From Cristatella mucedo (taxonomy: Eukaryota; Bryozoa; Phylactolaemata; Cristatellidae): a DNA stretch of 53,000 bases. How positions within the stretch are numbered: position 1 is the stretch's first letter; every line of letters begins with the position of its first letter. The notes beneath the pieces were generated by a model. The model had not been told where the DNA came from and ran no database searches. It saw nothing but the letters and a program-made list of their open reading frames with translations. Positions 1-10,530 of the stretch are shown in pieces. Made by a program: the position numbers and the translations under genes. The stretch covers positions 4,222,001 to 4,275,000 of the forward strand of contig WPIO01000007.1 in the NCBI GenBank assembly GCA_009760855.2, read 5' to 3'.

Positions 1-739
1 GGAAAATAATTACTTCAGATCACCTGTTTTGCATCTACGTATTTCGAACAGTCCAAGTGAGAAATCTCACTGCACACTCACTCATTCACTCACGAGCACG
101 AGAGTCGTCGTCGTCGTCATCGTCTTTGAAGTATTGCAACACCTCACTGGAGCCAGGCCCTTTGCTAAAGTGAATACTGATCCACCCCATATTAGAAAAT
201 GTTTATTAAATCTAACTGAAAATTCACAGCACGGAATGAATGACCAACAAAATCGAATCACACCCCATGTAAAATCATCTGCATTATCACAAAAAGAAAT
301 TATTAAACTCTCGATGATGGTTTCCATATAAGTACCAATGCTCTTTACAAAAAGGCATGTAGAGGCGCGTTGATTTTTCTAAATGCCCACATTTTTGCCA
401 CTACAGCACAACCGATTCCCCGACTCTACCTAATCCTACACTCCCTGGCGAGAAAAACGGATAACTGATATTGCTGAGCATCACGAAGTCATTTCAAGCA
501 TGGTATGCGGCAGTATTATTTGTTTTACCAAATTTAGACATACTTTTGCTAGGCAGGTTTACGAATGATCTTGTAGATTTGTTGCATAACATTTGCATGC
601 ATACCTTTGTGTTTGGGATCATATCAGCGTCAGGACCCTCATCGGGTTCGATACAGCCGATGAAGTCCGTTAAAAAAGTATTAATTGATTTACAAGCTCA
701 TTTTTATAGCGGCAGAAGAGCCTTAATGGTTATCGCCAC
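1..739. other. No gene recognised
   Basis: Ordinary-composition DNA with a short GTC-rich run near 104-123. Small ORFs on both strands match nothing I recognise. Confidence 0.5.
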
Positions 740-840
740 CACTTGCGGTTGGCAATATGGGATCGCCCACTTCAGGATTCGAACCCACGACCTTGCTAGT
801 GAAGAGCGAGCATTCTTACCGCCTTACCTTTACCCTCTGT
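740..840 (-). repeat. tRNA-like SINE head (minus strand)
   Basis: Read on the minus strand, positions 785-775 give GGTTCGAATCC, a perfect RNA polymerase III B box. It is preceded by GGTAAGAATGCTCGCTCT, which resembles the D-arm/anticodon part of tRNA-derived SINEs. The A box is degenerate and no cloverleaf closes, so it is a SINE fragment and not a tRNA gene. It differs from the main SINE family of this window, which has GGCTCGAGCCC as its B box. Confidence 0.45.
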
Positions 841-1187
841 AAACAGCTGTAGTCAGGCCAATTCACAGAAAGCCGCCCCTAGATGATGAGAACCTAAGAA
901 GCTTTCGTCTCGTCTTCCTTCTGCAGTTCAATTCAATTCCAAGACACTTGAACGAGCGGCAGCCAAGCAGCTGAGTTATTGGATCAGTATTTATAATCTA
1001 TCTTGCTAGCAAGTTTAATTGGGATTTAGACCCAAACACTTCCCAAAAACTGCTCTAATGAGGGTTTGAAACTTTCTGAGCCATGCTGATCAAGGTAGGA
1101 CCTGGACGATAGTCCTACAGATTTCCCAGCAGCATCTGACACAATAAACCAATCACTACGCTTACTCTTCCTCTGGCCGAGGTCACC

Positions 1188-1690
1188 GCCTTTGACCCTT
1201 CTCGGCCTTGCTCTACATCCAAATCACTCACCTCCTTGGCAGCCTGCATCGAAAGTCTAAATCGCTTTTGGATAGCCGCTATCTTCCAGATGTTTAATGA
1301 CGATAAGAACAACGTAAAAGCTCTGGGCAGACCTAGTGTCACCATCAAGTTAGAAGACCTCACCCTCAAAATTCGTTCATTTATCATCACTCCAGCGACG
1401 TCTGCTCATAATTTGTGCGTACTTTTAAAAAAAAAACCTTGGGATTCAATGATCACATTGCCTCCGCGTCAATCAGGCCTACTTTCAGTTGAGTGACATT
1501 AGCAAAATTAGGGCCTGCAAGAGTGCAAAAGCCAAAGTAGTTCAAGCGATCGTGAAATCGCGTCTAGATGACTGCGATTCTGTTTATTCACGACTCCCGG
1601 CGTGCGCTATTTGTCGAATCTGAAACGAGTGCAACACCCAGCCGCTCCTCTCGTCCGAGGCGTAGCTGCCACGCCACGATGCCTCGTATT
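1188..1690 (+). pseudogene. Decayed LINE reverse-transcriptase fragment (CR1/L2-like)
   Basis: The frame beginning near 1236 aligns by eye to the intact copy at 42.8-43.2 kb: MFNDDKNN matches [24 protein letters not shown] matches the GKPSV..KLE.L.LKI segment, and ISKIRACK with SRLDDCDS follow after a frameshift. The piece covers the region just after the RT active site and is broken by stops. It is a more diverged copy than those in intron 1. Confidence 0.7.
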
Positions 1691-2023
1691 GAACGGCGAA
1701 TGAAAAGTAGTCTCGACGTGTCAGTCAATGGAGCGCTGGACCGCCAGAGAAGCCCGCGATCGCCGGATCGCTCCCCGCTCGAGACACAGCTCTTTTTTCG
1801 TCAGCATCGATTTCCACAGCAAGCGGCCTCCGGTCAGACTGTATTTTAAAAACAAGCCAGCACGCGAGATGTGCAGTTACGTGCTTGTATTTCCCAGCGC
1901 TGGTGTAACTACTTCCGCTCCTCCTATGGTGGCAAGCCCGACTAAACATGTCGGAGCCATGTTTAGCCACCCACTGCTGCGCTTCACCGGCTGCCTATAT
2001 AGCATTGCATCACTTTCAAGAAG

Positions 2024-2025
<2 letters not shown>

Positions 2026-2105
<80 letters not shown>
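2026..2105. repeat. (TC)40 microsatellite
   Basis: Uninterrupted TC dinucleotides over 80 bp. Confidence 0.98.
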
Positions 2106-2107
<2 letters not shown>

Positions 2108-2180
2108 GCATACAGGTCACTTCGCTCACTCGCACCAGCTGGAACAGCTCGGACTTCTTTCTCCCTTAATGTGATCTCGC

Positions 2181-2204
2181 ACCACCACCACCACCACCAC
2201 CACC
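2181..2204. repeat. (ACC)8 microsatellite
   Basis: ACC trinucleotides followed by a C-rich stretch. Confidence 0.95.
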
Positions 2205-4344
2205 CGCCCCGCCCCCCGTTACTCGGTTTCCAGTCGTCTCGCCGTTCCCTTTTGATCGAAATCTTCTGATGATCGGGCTTTCTGTTAGGATGCAGCCGAC
2301 CGTCTGTAACTGGCCTCCGGCTTCTGTCATCCGCTGCCGATGACTTTGTATCACTCAAGTCTCAAGGTAAATTCGCTCTGGTCCGCTAGTCAGCTTTATT
2401 TTTTCGCTTCGATGAGCTTGCAATTTTCCTGTGCACTTTGCGTACTTGCGGGAGTGATTCGCTGACTGATGAGGACAACGAACCAACGGCCCCCTCACAT
2501 AGTCCCTCATTGTGCGTGCGTTTGCAAGGCTTTCTCAGCGTCTCACGATTGCTAGCTTTTTGGTGCTCATCTAAGCGTAGTACATTACTTGTCGTGAACT
2601 ATTTGTTTTTGTCTCTCTTGCAGCTAGTTGCCTGTCGTCTGGATAGACACTCGGTTCTCTTACGGCGCTACACAACGACTCAATAGTTGCATCACTTCCA
2701 CATTACATAGATGTGACCAGTGACTCCAGGGACCGGAGAGCGACATGCGCAGCTGACCCACGGCCTGCTGCGCGGCGGCCTTCGTGGCCATCAGTTCCCA
2801 AGGAGAGGCCCCCCCCCCCCGATTGAAGAGTGTGACTACAGCGCCTACGGGGCTGCGATCTGGGAACCGCAGCGCTCCAGGGGCGTGCGACGAGCGCTCT
2901 TTATGAAACTGCTCCACGCTGTGGTCCTCAGCCAAGTCTACTTGCCCGAGACCCGTCTATTCTTTGCTGGCCAGAGATTATTAGCATTCGCGTAGATGAC
3001 AGTAACTCTCTCCTTTTATTGACCCCCGTTTTGCAAGCTGAAAGTCGCTGCGGGGGCGTGACGGACGCGTTCTGCCGTCGGCTTCTGCCGCGGAGCGGAC
3101 TGAGGCGAACGCTTGTGTGCCTGTGAGGAATGGCAGCGCGCGCAAGGGGATGAGCGATGCGAGCGCCGCGCCCGCGTCGCGTTTTCGCGACCGGCAGCAG
3201 AAAAAGGCGGCGTAGAAAAAAGGTGTCAGGAGCAGGGCAAACGACTGACACGAGCGGCGGCGCTAGAAATTAAACACAAAAGCCCATTCAGCGCCGGGTG
3301 CAAAGTGCCGGCGAGCAGTACGCAGGTACACGGTACTTGTAACTTGGACGACAAATGATCTATGAGCGCAATACTTACAGGTATGGCGCAATAGCGGGCT
3401 GGTATTGCTAATGAACGTGCTACTCACCCGTGAAACAGATTACGGTCGGAGACTTTGGTGTCGGCCTCCGATATCTTTTGAGTTCATTACTACGTTACGT
3501 ATCTTACCTTCTTAACTGAAGCTCCGTAGAAGCGCGCCGCCAAAAGATAGATAATCAAAGTTTCGCTTAATAGAATGAACTCACGCACACCTTTTAAGGT
3601 TGCTGCCGTCTCGCTGAACATTCCGCTTCACAATTTGCCATTCGACAAAGCAGCCACCGCCACTACAGGTGGGTATACGTCGCACCAGAAAACCAACGAA
3701 GAAAGTACGAGTGGAGATACCTGCGACAACTTCCGTAGGCAGGAGTGTTAAAATTGTCCTTATCGCAATGTTAAACAATGAAAATTTCTTGAACATATTT
3801 TTAATTAAATTAATTCAATTTAAATTTGCAGCAGTTAGCAGGTGACCGCGACTTTTCGGGCAGGCGCGCGCGCGAGAGACACGACGAACGCGTGCAATCA
3901 GCTCCACAAAGACACCGCAGTAAGAGGTCTCTAGATGCACGTCCTCGTCATAAATGCATGGCCTCCGATGGACGATTTGCCGTGCCGGCAGAAAGTGAGG
4001 CTATAGGGAAAGGGTTGCCATGCGATGGAGCAAGCGACGAGTGCGCCTATCCTTTAATTGTTCTCGGCGGATCCCAGCACATGCAGAATGCAAATGAGCG
4101 GCGGCAAAAGATAACGTAGGCAAGTACCGATACGCGAATCCGAGCGCGATGGGCTGAGAAGCCGGGCTGAGTGTCGGTCCGTTCGGTCCTTTCCCAGGAC
4201 AGCTGAATCAGGTTCCAACTTCCAGCTGTTTAATAGTAATGAGGCTTGCTCAAAGGCAAAGTGCAGATGGTTTTATTCTAAGCGCTCCAGCTAACTCTGC
4301 TACCAATCGTTTGACCGAGGCTTTCTATAGAGCATCTCTCTTTG
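2205..4344. other. Intergenic, no gene recognised
   Basis: Mixed composition with CpG-rich patches near 3040-3270 and 3860-4110. Only short ORFs without recognisable domains. No LINE or SINE similarity was noticed. Confidence 0.45.
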
Positions 4345-4435
4345 CATTTCACTTTGCAGCAAATGTAAAGCGCCTAGAGAGAGATTAAGTTCTCTGAGGG
4401 CGCTCTATCAAGTGAATTATTATTATTATTATTAT
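4345..4435 (+). repeat. LINE 3' end, copy 1 of a tandem pair
   Basis: It carries TTTGCAGCAAATGTAAAGCG, then a stem AGAGA-TTAAGT-TCTCT inside an outer GCGCC/GGCGC stem, and finally (ATT)n. This is the shared 3' tail of the CR1/L2-like LINE of the window. Only the tail is present (extreme 5' truncation). Confidence 0.85.
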
Positions 4436-4510
4436 CTCTAAAGTGCCTAAAAGAGAGATTCAGCTCTCCAAGGGAGCTCTACACACGTTTATCATTATTA
4501 TTGTTATTAC
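4436..4510 (+). repeat. LINE 3' end, copy 2 of a tandem pair
   Basis: A second, more diverged tail (AAGTGCCTAAAAGAGAGATT, then AGCTCTCC and ATT/GTT repeats) directly follows the ATT tract of the first. This head-to-tail arrangement suggests insertion into, or template switching at, the tail. Confidence 0.8.
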
Positions 4511-5149
4511 TCCGAAAGCTCGCACAATGCATCGACGTCCCATTTGGCTGGCCTCTCTCTGGCGAATCTTGGCTGCCCCAATCAACTGCCGAAATCAGCA
4601 GCAACAATGAACGCTGCCCTACAATGAACAATTCAAGTATGACCGCGCGTCCACTCATGGATGGCCACCAAGTTCATCATATAGAACTCCTGGGCTACTA
4701 CTCGATTTGCTGTGCGGATCCTGGTGGATTTTATTCAACAGGAAATTAATAGAATTTCTATGCAGATCTTCATATCTGCACTTTTTCGCCACCGAGGAGC
4801 CACAGTTTTAACAAAAAATTGTACGACGGAGAAAGAATTGCACAGGTGGTATCTCTACTAATTAAAGCGAGAAATTCCGTCCTTCCCTCCGTCACGCTGC
4901 AAGATGGTGCACTTCTGTCAAGCGGCAAGATGGCGAAGCGTTGTCTTCCGTGACGAAACTACTATGACTCAGCGAAGCGAGTCCACAGGCAGTGAGCTGT
5001 TCACGTTGTTTAAGAGCAGTTGCAGGAATTCCGCTCAGTGTGACCACCATAGAGCCCCGGTCACACAAGACCCCTGTGCAGCCTAAAGTCGCAAGCGCCC
5101 AGCGCAAGTTAGAGCAACAGATTGTCAGTTCCATTTTTAACAATGATAT

Positions 5150-5722
5150 CAGAAAGTAGGGATACTTGAATTCTGAACTGATTTATTCATCTAACGAAAG
5201 GTCGCTTTGGAACGGGACGCTTAAATTGCGTTCGGACACTACACGAGACACACAAGCTCAGCTCATTTTGAAGGCTAGGTTTTCCAATCTACGAGTAATA
5301 AGAGATTGTATCATAATCTCCTAAGCTGGCTTCATCGTCATTCAATTTGAGAAGTTTCGCCACCTCCCAAGTGCGAGTGTCAGCACGAGTTGCAAGCCAG
5401 TCGAGTTCCATGTGCTGAAAAATTGGGATATCAAAGCAAAGGTACACTTGTCATCAGCATACAAATGTACGCATGTCATCTGCATACAATGAAAGCCTAG
5501 CATCTGCTCAGCGATTAAACCGGTAAGAAGAAATATAAATTGCGAAAAGAAATGGACCAAGCACAAATCCCTAGATTACGCCGTACTTTAGTGGCTCTCT
5601 TGATGACCTGCCTGCTGCTATAAGTGCACTAAAGTCTCCCACCGAGATTGAACCCAAGCCATTTTTTTGCAGTACCAGTGGTGCCCAGGAGGGATGACAG
5701 GCACTCAAGAACGACTTGGCAA
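5150..5722 (-). pseudogene. Decayed LINE RT fragment, minus strand
   Basis: Reverse-complement reading follows the intact LINE in order: GAGTGCCT..CCTGGGCA (5720-5690), the ATCTCGGTGGGAGACT segment, CTTGGTCC..CTTTTCGC, then LGFH and a YADD core, then the AACCTAGCCTTCAAAATG region, then TCGTTAGATGAATAAATCAG. Many indels break the frame. The YADD region is locally duplicated (two versions of TGTCATC.GCATACAA near 5450-5490). The 3' half of the element is missing on the lower-coordinate side. Confidence 0.75.
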
Positions 5723-6045
5723 AAATGGCTAGTGGGCTAAGTGGGTAGCCAGTGACGATCAGAGTCGCACGAATCGTTCAGTGATTGACTAGTGACCTGC
5801 CCGAGCTGACCGGCCCGAGCTACAGTTTTCAGCACATGGTTATAGGGCACGAAAGCTGACCCGTGCACGTCACGTCCGGTGGAAGCTCTGCGAAGTGGAG
5901 CTACGCCTGCTCGGGTAGCTCGGGCGACTCGCGCTGCCCAGGTGCCGACGAGATCGCTAGTGCATGACGTAGAGGCTGGACGTGGAGGGAGAGCAAGGAA
6001 ATTGAGGCGCGGAGTGCTGCAGTGGGAATGCTCCTCCTTTGGGAT

Positions 6046-6048
<3 letters not shown>

Positions 6049-6097
<49 letters not shown>
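6049..6097. repeat. (CT)n microsatellite
   Basis: About 24 CT units without interruption. Confidence 0.98.
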
Positions 6098-6100
<3 letters not shown>

Positions 6101-7060
6101 TCCTATCTGTCTAGCTGACAAAAGGTTATACATACGATGCGCTTGATCGCCACCCGTATCACCAGGTCAGGTGCTGGCCAAGAGGCGGTCGAGATGGCTA
6201 ATGGCCTACATCAGTTTTGTTTAAGTTTTTGCACCTGTAACTCTACTTTACACTACTGCTTTTATAAAAGCTAGGCATCGCGTTATTTTGGGGTGGATGA
6301 GTTCGATCTACAATAGTCCTCAAATGCTATTCAATGATAAAGTAAGTTCTGATATTGTCTATACTTTCTCTAGCCAGTGCTTAATAGTCTTAGCTAGCTT
6401 ACCGTCTGCAGTAAACCATAGGCCATCTGAGCTACGGTGTACAGTGTACTCAATCAGATGAGCAAGCGTGTCCAGAACTTTGATAGTGCAGTCTTGTAGC
6501 CTTCCTTCAGTGTGGGTAGGCAGGGCGGTTTAATTAAGCAGCTATGACGATGATGCTATTTTTTGTAGACAGCATCGCGGTCAAGGATCTTAAGAATTTT
6601 GTGATTCGCTCTTTTTTTATTGAAGGGGACACAGGCTTCAAATTGAATGAGATGAGAATTTAGCACATTCTGCGCTGAATTTGGAAATAATAGGAGTTGG
6701 CAGAATAACAAGGCGGGAGAATAGTTGACCGATTGTGTGCACTTAGTCATAAGATGGGCCGTACATGAGAACCCTTACAATTAAATGATCAGCGAAAATT
6801 CGAAATTTGGCTTTAAGGGTTATCTCGGTCATCGAAGAGAAGTTAAAAAATAAAGGCTAGCTGCTTCAATAGCCTCATTTATATAGCGGTTCAAGAGCCT
6901 CACCATCGCTTGCAGTGGGCAGGCAATAAAGGATCGCCCAATGCAAGACTCATGCCACGATCTGGGCCGTGAAGATCAAGCACCTTACCATTAATGAATA
7001 TTAAATTATCCGTATAATAATAAAGAATAATTAATTTTTACAATGCCGTTGGACAACACA
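6098..7060. other. Intergenic, nothing recognised
   Basis: AT-leaning sequence with only short ORFs. Confidence 0.5.
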
Positions 7061-7179
7061 AACTCTATTCAGGTGCTTCGCATACGCTACGGGGCTCGAG
7101 CCCACGACCTCGGTGGTCATTACAATCACCTTAACTTTGGTAGGAGCGAGCACCTTATCCACTAGGCTAAACCAGCTCG
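7061..7179 (-). repeat. tRNA-derived SINE, minus strand
   Basis: On the minus strand it starts GAGCTGGTTTAGCCTAGTGG (A box TAGCCTAGTGG), then AAGGTGCTCGCTCC, then the B box GGGCTCGAGCCCC, and ends GAAGCACCTGAATAGAG. The shared LINE-like hairpin tail is cut short at its 3' end. Confidence 0.85.
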
Positions 7180-7524
7180 GTCTAGTATGAGGACGGGCGA
7201 CTTCTAGTACATAGAATATAGATGAGATCTGAACGATATGTTATAAAGGAAGACTTAGTACGTTGTGGGCGATAGTAGGGGCCCAACATTAGAAGCTTGC
7301 TTTTGGAGGGGCTCAAAACAATAGATTCGAGAGACTGCTTTAAGTGGACTGCAACCTGCTTTTATTTGGGAGGGGATGGGGAGGAGCAAGCTACAGCGAC
7401 TACACCAGCGCCAGCTTTTATTGGCATCGGGGTATGGAAAATAGAGACCTGTAGGGGTGGCATCGGTTAAAATGGGTAAGTCCGACAATTTCAGCTAGGT
7501 CTCCGTCACAGCAAAAATGTGAAT

Positions 7525-8045
7525 AAAAATAATAATAATAATACTGATAAAGTGCTCTCGGAGAACTCAATATCTTTCTAGGCGCTTTGCATTTGCTGCA
7601 AGGGAAGCACGATCGAATGGCTAGTTAGTGGTAGCATGCTCAATAAGCAACAAGAAAAACATTGTTAGGGATTACATACACAGGATCAGCATGCAAGTAT
7701 GGCTAGCGGCAGCATGCACAGTGCCAGCACGCATAAACACATAAAGGACAATTCACAGGGACCCACTAAATGTTGTGATAAATATATGCCTTTTTAGTTT
7801 TTTTTAAATATGGTCAAGTCAGGAGAAGTCATGATGCAAGTCGGAAGTGAGTTCCACGCTTTAGGAGCATACAAACTAAAGGCATGGTCTCCAATGGATT
7901 GAGGTTCGTACGAGGTATTGATAAACAAGTGGATTCCGAAAATCGGGCGGTACGATGCTTAGCCTGGTGGGGCAGTAGATCTGATAGGTAGGCAGTCGAG
8001 CCAATGAATGAAGGGGACACTTGTACAAGTGAGCGAGGAGCGTCG
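7525..8045 (-). pseudogene. LINE 3' portion (ORF2 C-terminus and 3' UTR), minus strand
   Basis: On the minus strand the C-terminal ORF2 segment ([19 protein letters not shown], then IPRTNL) leads into the 3' UTR with its GCATGC-rich motifs. The hairpin tail (AGAAAGATATTGAGTTCTCC) and an ATT tract follow. It is frameshifted relative to the copy at 43.3-43.6 kb. Confidence 0.85.
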
Positions 8046-8337
8046 GCAAGCCGACTGTCGCCCACCATTTCTCGGGGTTTCTGCTAAATGACCTCCAAGT
8101 TAAAGAGTGATTAAATGTAGTGCTTGGCGGACAGTGACTCTAGGTGGCTCGAGACAATACGGGAAATACTGGAGATACAACCCTGTGCTGTTGTTTCGTC
8201 ACGCTTTCCCGCGGCAGATACCACAATATATGAACCCTCAAAGATGCAATAATACGATATTCATGAATGCATTTAAACGGTAATAGCGAACCAATAATAG
8301 GCAAACACAAACGTTTAAAAATATATGCAATGCATTT

Positions 8338-8497
8338 ATATATCGCGCTTTCTAAGAAGAGAGCTTAATCTCTATTCAGGCTCTTCGTATACGGCGTATA
8401 CGTACGCCGTGGGACTCGAGCCAGCGACCTGAGTCATTAAATGCATTCACCTTGACCTTGGTTCGAGGCGAGCACCTTAACCGCTAGGCTAAACCTG
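8338..8497 (-). repeat. tRNA-derived SINE with LINE-like tail, minus strand
   Basis: Minus-strand A box TAGCCTAGCGG, B box GGCTCGAGTCC, then GAAGAGCCTGAATAGAGATT and the hairpin half AAGCTCTCTTC. A 12-bp repeat (GTATACG) lies between the B box and tail. Confidence 0.85.
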
Positions 8498-9056
8498 AGT
8501 GCAAACTGAATGGCATGGTGGCTAAAAGCCAAGGAATCCGTGGCCGCAGCAGCAGCTGGTTGTGTGGGGCAGCCAGCACATCCTGACTGCTTCGTGGGCG
8601 CAAGGGGCGAGCATTTCGATGTCCGTAAGCACCGTAAGTTTTGTACACGCACGCATATGGAGAAAAGGTACGCTTTAAAAAGATAGCTGAATCAATTTCC
8701 GCATTCAACCCTCGCATAAAATATGTTATCAGACAATTCTGCAATGCTCGGAAAATGCTGGCAGTGCTTGAAGTACCGGAAGCGTATAAGAGCGACTGAT
8801 GTCATATGTCAGACTGCAGAAACTCATTGAAGGAAGACATTTCACATTAATCGTGCATCGCATCGTACAAAAGAAACCCACGGCGGGCTGGAAATAAACG
8901 CCCTTTAAATGCCGGCATTCGTCCATCCCTTAAGTGCCTCGCACTGTCCGGGTAGAGCGTCGAAAGAATATTGATTTCAAAGTTACGCACTCGAGATTGC
9001 AAGGCAGAAACGTTTTTGGAAAGAACAATATCCACAGAAATTGCAATCAGAATCGC
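8498..9056. other. Intergenic, nothing recognised
   Basis: Small ORFs on both strands with no recognised domain. Confidence 0.45.
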
Positions 9057-9175
9057 GATCTTCAGAGGCACACAGCACGCGATCAGACCGCAAGTGATCA
9101 GCACGTGATCAGCACGTGATCTTCAGAGGACACAGCACGTGATCTCCAGAGGCACAGATCTTCAGAGGCACATAC
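9057..9175. repeat. Short irregular tandem repeats with clustered CACGTG motifs
   Basis: Diverged units built from GATCTTCAGAGGCACA and CAGCACGTGATC alternate here. The CACGTGATC word occurs three times within about 45 bp (near 9102-9145). CACGTG is the canonical E-box, but the repetition may simply reflect the tandem structure. Confidence 0.6.
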
Positions 9176-10376
9176 GAAGGTGCCGGAAACAGACCAGCGG
9201 CAGACTGAGCGGCAGAAGAGACGCCGCGAGGAGTGCGCTCGTTCTGTGCTAGACGCGATTATTCTTTCTCGGCGGAGAGCGCTCCGTGCGCGTCGATTAC
9301 CCGGCACAGCAGTGAGCTCGAGTCTGGGTGCCGTCAACAGATAGTTTCGCTATTTCATTTATTATTCGTCGCTCATTCGTCGCTGTCGAGATCCTTCTAG
9401 AATGCATAAGGTGTTTATGTTCAGGACTGACGTCCTGTTTCCGTTTCATCCCGACGAGCTAGCCGCTGCATTCGTGCGATCCAAGACGGCCCAAGGCTCT
9501 TTGTCACCTGCGCTCCGTCTGCGGCACGAGTAAGACTCCGAGCGGCGGCGCCCACACGACGCACGTTCGCTTGCCGGCCGCCGGTCAGATTGTGCAGCCT
9601 CGCTCGGCTGACTGCGGAGGAGAAGGTTGAGCCCGACGAAATACAAAAATATAGAGAGCTATTTGAGGCGATAGGAGCTTCCGTCGCGCGGAGCGTTTCG
9701 ATTGATTTCGACCCGCCCGCCTGGCTCGCCGCCGCCGTCTCGGGACGCGCTCCGGCGACGCTCCGCTTCCAAGTTGCGCGCAAAAGCATCCGCTGACGAG
9801 AATTGCAGCCCCCGAACTTGCGCCGATTGATGTTTTAATGCCAGCGCAAGCGGCTCCGGTTGCTTTTACAGTGCACTCGGCATTAATTCTAAAGCAGACG
9901 CCCCCTCTTGCTGCCGCGCGTCGCGCGTTTCCACTTTGTCCTGCCGAGTTTGCTGCTGCACTTGCGCGAGCGAGGCATGTCGAAGGCGTCGCCAAGCTTC
10001 GTTCTATGGTGAGAGGAAAGCTAATCGGTCCTGCTCAGTCGGTATTTCTAAGAGCGACTGCGCCTGCACTGTCGGCGGCTTACTGCAAATCCGGAAGCCG
10101 CGCGTAGCTGTGATTTCAAAATGCAGAACCGCCCATGGCCGTCTGACGTGCGGAATTGAGGGCCGAAGCAATTTCGCCTCCAGTGGGACTGATCCCGTCG
10201 CTCCTGAACTACCTGACCAGTCCGCAAAGGATTGAGATATTATCCAGACTGCCGTTCTGCGGCGCTCGACGCAGTGCTTAGGGCATTGTCTGCAAACTCC
10301 CCTCACGCGCCTGTGAGAGCTGGTGTCAGCAATCGTGTGGGCTCATCCGGTTGTTTCCTTCATCCGTCATCCTTGC
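9176..10376. other. GC-rich upstream block without a recognised gene
   Basis: CpG-rich between roughly 9180 and 10260. Overlapping short ORFs in several frames are compositional. It could be a distal promoter or upstream non-coding exon of Elk or of a neighbouring gene, but nothing in the sequence proves this. Confidence 0.35.
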
Positions 10377-10530
10377 CGCGCTGGTTTAGCGCAGCGATTA
10401 AGATGCCCGCGTCGACCAAGGTCAAGGTTAACTTATTTGCCAACCGAGATCGTGGGCTCGAGCCTCGAGGCACGTGTTAAGCGCCTGAATAGAGATTAAG
10501 TTCTCTTAGGAGCCCGTACGAATGAATTAT
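10377..10530 (+). repeat. tRNA-derived SINE with LINE-like tail
   Basis: CGCTGGTTTAGCGCAGCGAT (A box TAGCGCAGCGA), B box GGGCTCGAGCCTC, then AAGCGCCTGAATAGAGATTA and AGTTCTCTTAGGAGC. It sits at the upstream edge of the Elk CpG island. Confidence 0.85.

Noticed and set aside
740-840. Functional tRNA gene
   Set aside because: A perfect B box, but the A box is degenerate and no acceptor stem or cloverleaf closes.
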